The notes under the pieces: generated by a model
Databases searched by the model: none
What the model saw: the letters and a program-made list of their open reading frames with translations, nothing else
Told to the model about the DNA's origin: nothing
Position numbers and translations under genes: made by a program
Source: Nocardioides luteus
GTDB taxonomy: Bacteria; Actinomycetota; Actinomycetes; Propionibacteriales; Nocardioidaceae
Direction: 5' to 3'
DNA length: 64,000 bases
Assembly (NCBI RefSeq): GCF_015752315.1
Contig: NZ_JADOVJ010000001.1
Location: 3,898,501 to 3,962,500, forward strand
Shown here: piece after piece, positions 61,998-64,000 of the stretch
How the letters are laid out: the number at the start of each line of letters is the position of its first letter
Position numbering within the stretch: position 1 is the first letter of the stretch

Positions 61998-62699
61998 TCA
62001 GCGCAGCGACGCGAGCCACGCCAGGACGGTGTCGGCGAACTCCTGCGGCTGGTTGCGGTGCACGAAGTGGCCGACGTCGAAGTGGACCAGGTCCGCCTCC
62101 GGGATCCGGAGCGCGGCCTTCTCGAGGTCGTCGAGCGGGATGTGGCTGTTGCCGCCGCCGGCCACGAGCAGGGTGGGCATCGGCAGAAGCTCGAGCTGCT
62201 CCCACATCCACGCGTCGTACGTCGTCGCCTCGACCAGCAGGGAGGCGATGCACTCCCAGTCGTGCGGCATCGGCCTGGTGGCACGACCGGGCAGCCTCCG
62301 CCTGCGCGGCGCGGGCGGCACCACGTCCTCGAGGACCAGCCGGGAGACCAGGTCGGGCCGGTGCATGGCGACCAGGAGGGCGACGTTGCCGCCGGTCGAG
62401 TGGCCGACGACCACGGCACCGGAGATCCCGAGCGAGTCCATCGCGACGATGACGTCGTCGGCGATCAGTCGGTGGGAGTAGTCGGAGGCCCAGTCCGAGT
62501 CGCCGTGCCCACGCATGTCGAAGGCGTGGACCCGGTGCTCGGCCGCGAACGGCGGCACGACCTCCTGCCACCGCTTCGCACTGCCTCCGAGCTCGTGCAA
62601 GAGCACCATCGGCAACCCGTCCTCGGGCCCGTAGACGTCATAGACGTACGCCGCGCCGCGGCCCGGGAGTGGAAGCCTGGTGCGCGTTTGCGCAACCAT
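61998..62699 (-). CDS. alpha/beta hydrolase
   Basis: 233 residues. MVLLHELGGSAKRW (oxyanion region, with E in place of the common H-G), nucleophile elbow VVVGHSTGGNVALL, acid region TLLVAGGGNSH and catalytic His in DVGHFVHRNQP. A generic soluble hydrolase; substrate unknown. ATG 62699 lies 4 bases after the prfB stop on the same strand, so it is cotranscribed with prfB. A 216-base gene-free gap follows (61782-61997) in which I see no clear element. Confidence 0.88.
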   Translation of the reverse strand: MVAQTRTRLPLPGRGAAYVYDVYGPEDGLPMVLLHELGGSAKRWQEVVPPFAAEHRVHAFDMRGHGDSDWASDYSHRLIADDVIVAMDSLGISGAVVVGHSTGGNVALLVAMHRPDLVSRLVLEDVVPPAPRRRRLPGRATRPMPHDWECIASLLVEATTYDAWMWEQLELLPMPTLLVAGGGNSHIPLDDLEKAALRIPEADLVHFDVGHFVHRNQPQEFADTVLAWLASLR

Positions 62700-62703
62700 C
62701 AGC

Positions 62704-63822
62704 TCAGTTCTGTTCGGCCTTCTCGGCACCTCGGCGCCAGCGGATGCCGGCCTCGAGGAACCCGTCGATGTCCCCGTCGAAGACGGCCTGCGGGTTGCCG
62801 ACCTCGTAGGTCGTACGCAGATCCTTGACGATCTGGTAGGGGTTGAGGACGTAGTTGCGCATCTGGTCGCCCCAAGAAGCGGCGACGTCGCCCTTCAGCT
62901 CCTTGAGCTGCGCCTCCTCCTCGGCCTTCTTCAGCGCGAGCAGCTTGGCCTTGAGAACGATCATCGCGGCGGCCTTGTTCTGCAGCTGCGACTTCTCGTT
63001 CTGACAGGAGACCACGGTGCCGGTGGGGATGTGGGTCAGCCGGACCGCCGAGTCGGTGGTGTTGACCGACTGGCCACCGGGGCCCGAGGAGCGGTAGACG
63101 TCGACCTTGATGTCGTTCTCGTCGATCTCGATCTCGTCGGTCTGCTCGAGCACCGGCACGACCTCGACCGCGGCGAAGGAGGTCTGGCGGCGGCCCTGGT
63201 TGTCGAAGGGGCTGATCCGAACCAGGCGGTGGGTGCCGGCCTCGACGGACAGGGTGCCGTAGGCGTAGGGGGCGTGGATCGCGAAGGTGGCGGACTTGAG
63301 CCCGGCCTCCTCGGCGTAGGAGGTGTCGAAGACCTCGACGGGGTACTTGTTGCGCTCGGCCCAGCGGACGTACATCCGCATCAGCATCTCGGCGAAGTCG
63401 GCCGCGTCGACGCCACCGGCGCCGGAGCGGATCGTGACCAGGGCCTCGCGGGAGTCGTACTCCCCCGACAGCAGGGTGCGGATCTCCAGGCTCTCGACGG
63501 CCTTCTTGACCCGGCCCAGCTCGGCCTCGGACTCAGCGAGCGTGTCGGCGTCGCCCTCCTCCTGGGCCATCTCGACCATCAGCTCGAGGTCCTCGATGCG
63601 GCTGCTCAGCTCGGTGAACTTGTTGAGCTCACCCTGCAGCAGGGAGAGCCGACCGGTGACCCGGGTGGCGTTGTCCTGGTCGTCCCAGAGATCGGGCGCG
63701 GCGACCTGCTCGCCGAGGTCGGCGATCTCCTTGCGCATCGCGTCCAGGTCCAGCACCTGGCCGATGGTCTGCATCGTTGCCTGGAGCTGCTTGATCTCGG
63801 TGTCGAATTCGGGGCCTGCCAC
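62704..63822 (-). CDS. prfB: peptide chain release factor 2
   Basis: 372 residues. Terminates translation at UGA and UAA. The catalytic GGQ is in [22 protein letters not shown], and [13 protein letters not shown] contains the SPF anticodon-like motif specific to RF2. The frame is continuous from GTG 63822, with no programmed +1 frameshift of the E. coli kind. TAACCT lies 7 bases upstream. Upstream partner of the ftsE-ftsX-smpB region, as in other actinobacteria. Confidence 0.97.
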   Translation of the reverse strand: MAGPEFDTEIKQLQATMQTIGQVLDLDAMRKEIADLGEQVAAPDLWDDQDNATRVTGRLSLLQGELNKFTELSSRIEDLELMVEMAQEEGDADTLAESEAELGRVKKAVESLEIRTLLSGEYDSREALVTIRSGAGGVDAADFAEMLMRMYVRWAERNKYPVEVFDTSYAEEAGLKSATFAIHAPYAYGTLSVEAGTHRLVRISPFDNQGRRQTSFAAVEVVPVLEQTDEIEIDENDIKVDVYRSSGPGGQSVNTTDSAVRLTHIPTGTVVSCQNEKSQLQNKAAAMIVLKAKLLALKKAEEEAQLKELKGDVAASWGDQMRNYVLNPYQIVKDLRTTYEVGNPQAVFDGDIDGFLEAGIRWRRGAEKAEQN

Positions 63823-63829
63823 GTCTTAC

Positions 63830-63835
63830 AGGTTA
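63830..63835 (-). promoter_or_regulatory. -10 hexamer TAACCT for prfB
   Basis: TAACCT with a 7-base spacer to GTG 63822. Confidence 0.6.
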
Positions 63836-63909
63836 CTTGACCGGTGGTGCGCCGCTCGATTCGCCGACCCCACTATGCCGACCTCCTCGGGCTCAGCTTC
63901 GGAAAATAT

Positions 63910-63947
63910 GCGCTCGCCCTCCGGCAGGAGGACCGGAGGGCGAGCGC
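63910..63947. terminator. strong hairpin terminator upstream of prfB
   Basis: Perfect 15-bp stem (63910-63924 with 63933-63947) with an 8-base loop. It probably ends transcription of a minus-strand gene lying beyond the right edge and insulates the prfB promoter. In the remaining bases to 64000 I see nothing assignable. Confidence 0.8.
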
Positions 63948-64000
63948 CAGGGGGATATGTGGGGGTCAGCCCGATCGAACGGGCCCCGAGAAACTTCAGA

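Noticed and set aside
63700-63822. Programmed frameshift in prfB
   Set aside because: The reading frame is continuous from the GTG at 63822 through the GGQ motif, with no in-frame UGA near codon 25.

Overview
The window is GC-rich, protein-dense DNA from a chromosome of an actinobacterium. The evidence is the Mec+/CysO/CysM cysteine genes, DUF3039 and DUF3048 proteins, FtsEX-prfB-smpB-ssrA linkage, heavy GTG start use and a tmRNA tag ending FALAA. A Nocardioides-like member of the Propionibacteriales is my best inference; no rRNA or species marker is present to prove it.

Layout. 1-4.3 kb: start of clpP, a serine-less alpha/beta hydrolase, a zinc-ribbon membrane protein, tig and two tRNAs (Pro, Gly). 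4.3-14.4 kb: a SpoIIE-type phosphatase, a Nei2-type DNA glycosylase, rpiB, an inositol-monophosphatase-like protein with altered metal ligands, small enzymes, cardiolipin synthase, and a cell-envelope set (metallopeptidase lipoprotein, thioredoxin lipoprotein, CcdA-like electron carrier). 14.4-37.5 kb: an old housekeeping backbone that follows the Mycobacterium tuberculosis order pncB-clpS-DUF2017-mec-cysO-cysM-murI-MBL-rph-rdgB. It is opened up here by two ABC-2 exporter plus NarL-type two-component modules, a MarR/ABC exporter pair, two tandem secreted phosphodiesterases, a flavoprotein monooxygenase and a toxin-antitoxin pair. 36.1-38.1 kb: NAD salvage (pncB, pncA). 38.1-49.4 kb: accessory metabolism and regulation, including a TetR-controlled patatin/Baeyer-Villiger-type monooxygenase/SDR operon, MarR, CutC, a helicase-DUF3039-YqgE operon and a TetR/unknown-gene pair with a large operator. 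49.4-57 kb: lipoprotein, FabG-like reductase, two secreted glycerophosphodiester phosphodiesterases, HIT protein and phenylalanine hydroxylase. 57-64 kb: the trans-translation and division block ssrA-smpB-(M23 peptidase)-ftsX-ftsE-prfB.

The strongest cross-cutting observation is regulatory. At least 23 genes at operon heads have a TAnnnT hexamer 6-8 bases before the ATG/GTG, the arrangement expected for leaderless transcription. This fixes several start codons. The most interesting single protein feature is CysO ending in Gly-Gly-Cys rather than Gly-Gly, which implies that Mec+ must first trim the carrier. Other oddities are two enzyme-family members lacking key catalytic residues, a perfect palindrome spanning the clpS start codon, and an unusual hairpin/direct-repeat tract just beyond the tmRNA.
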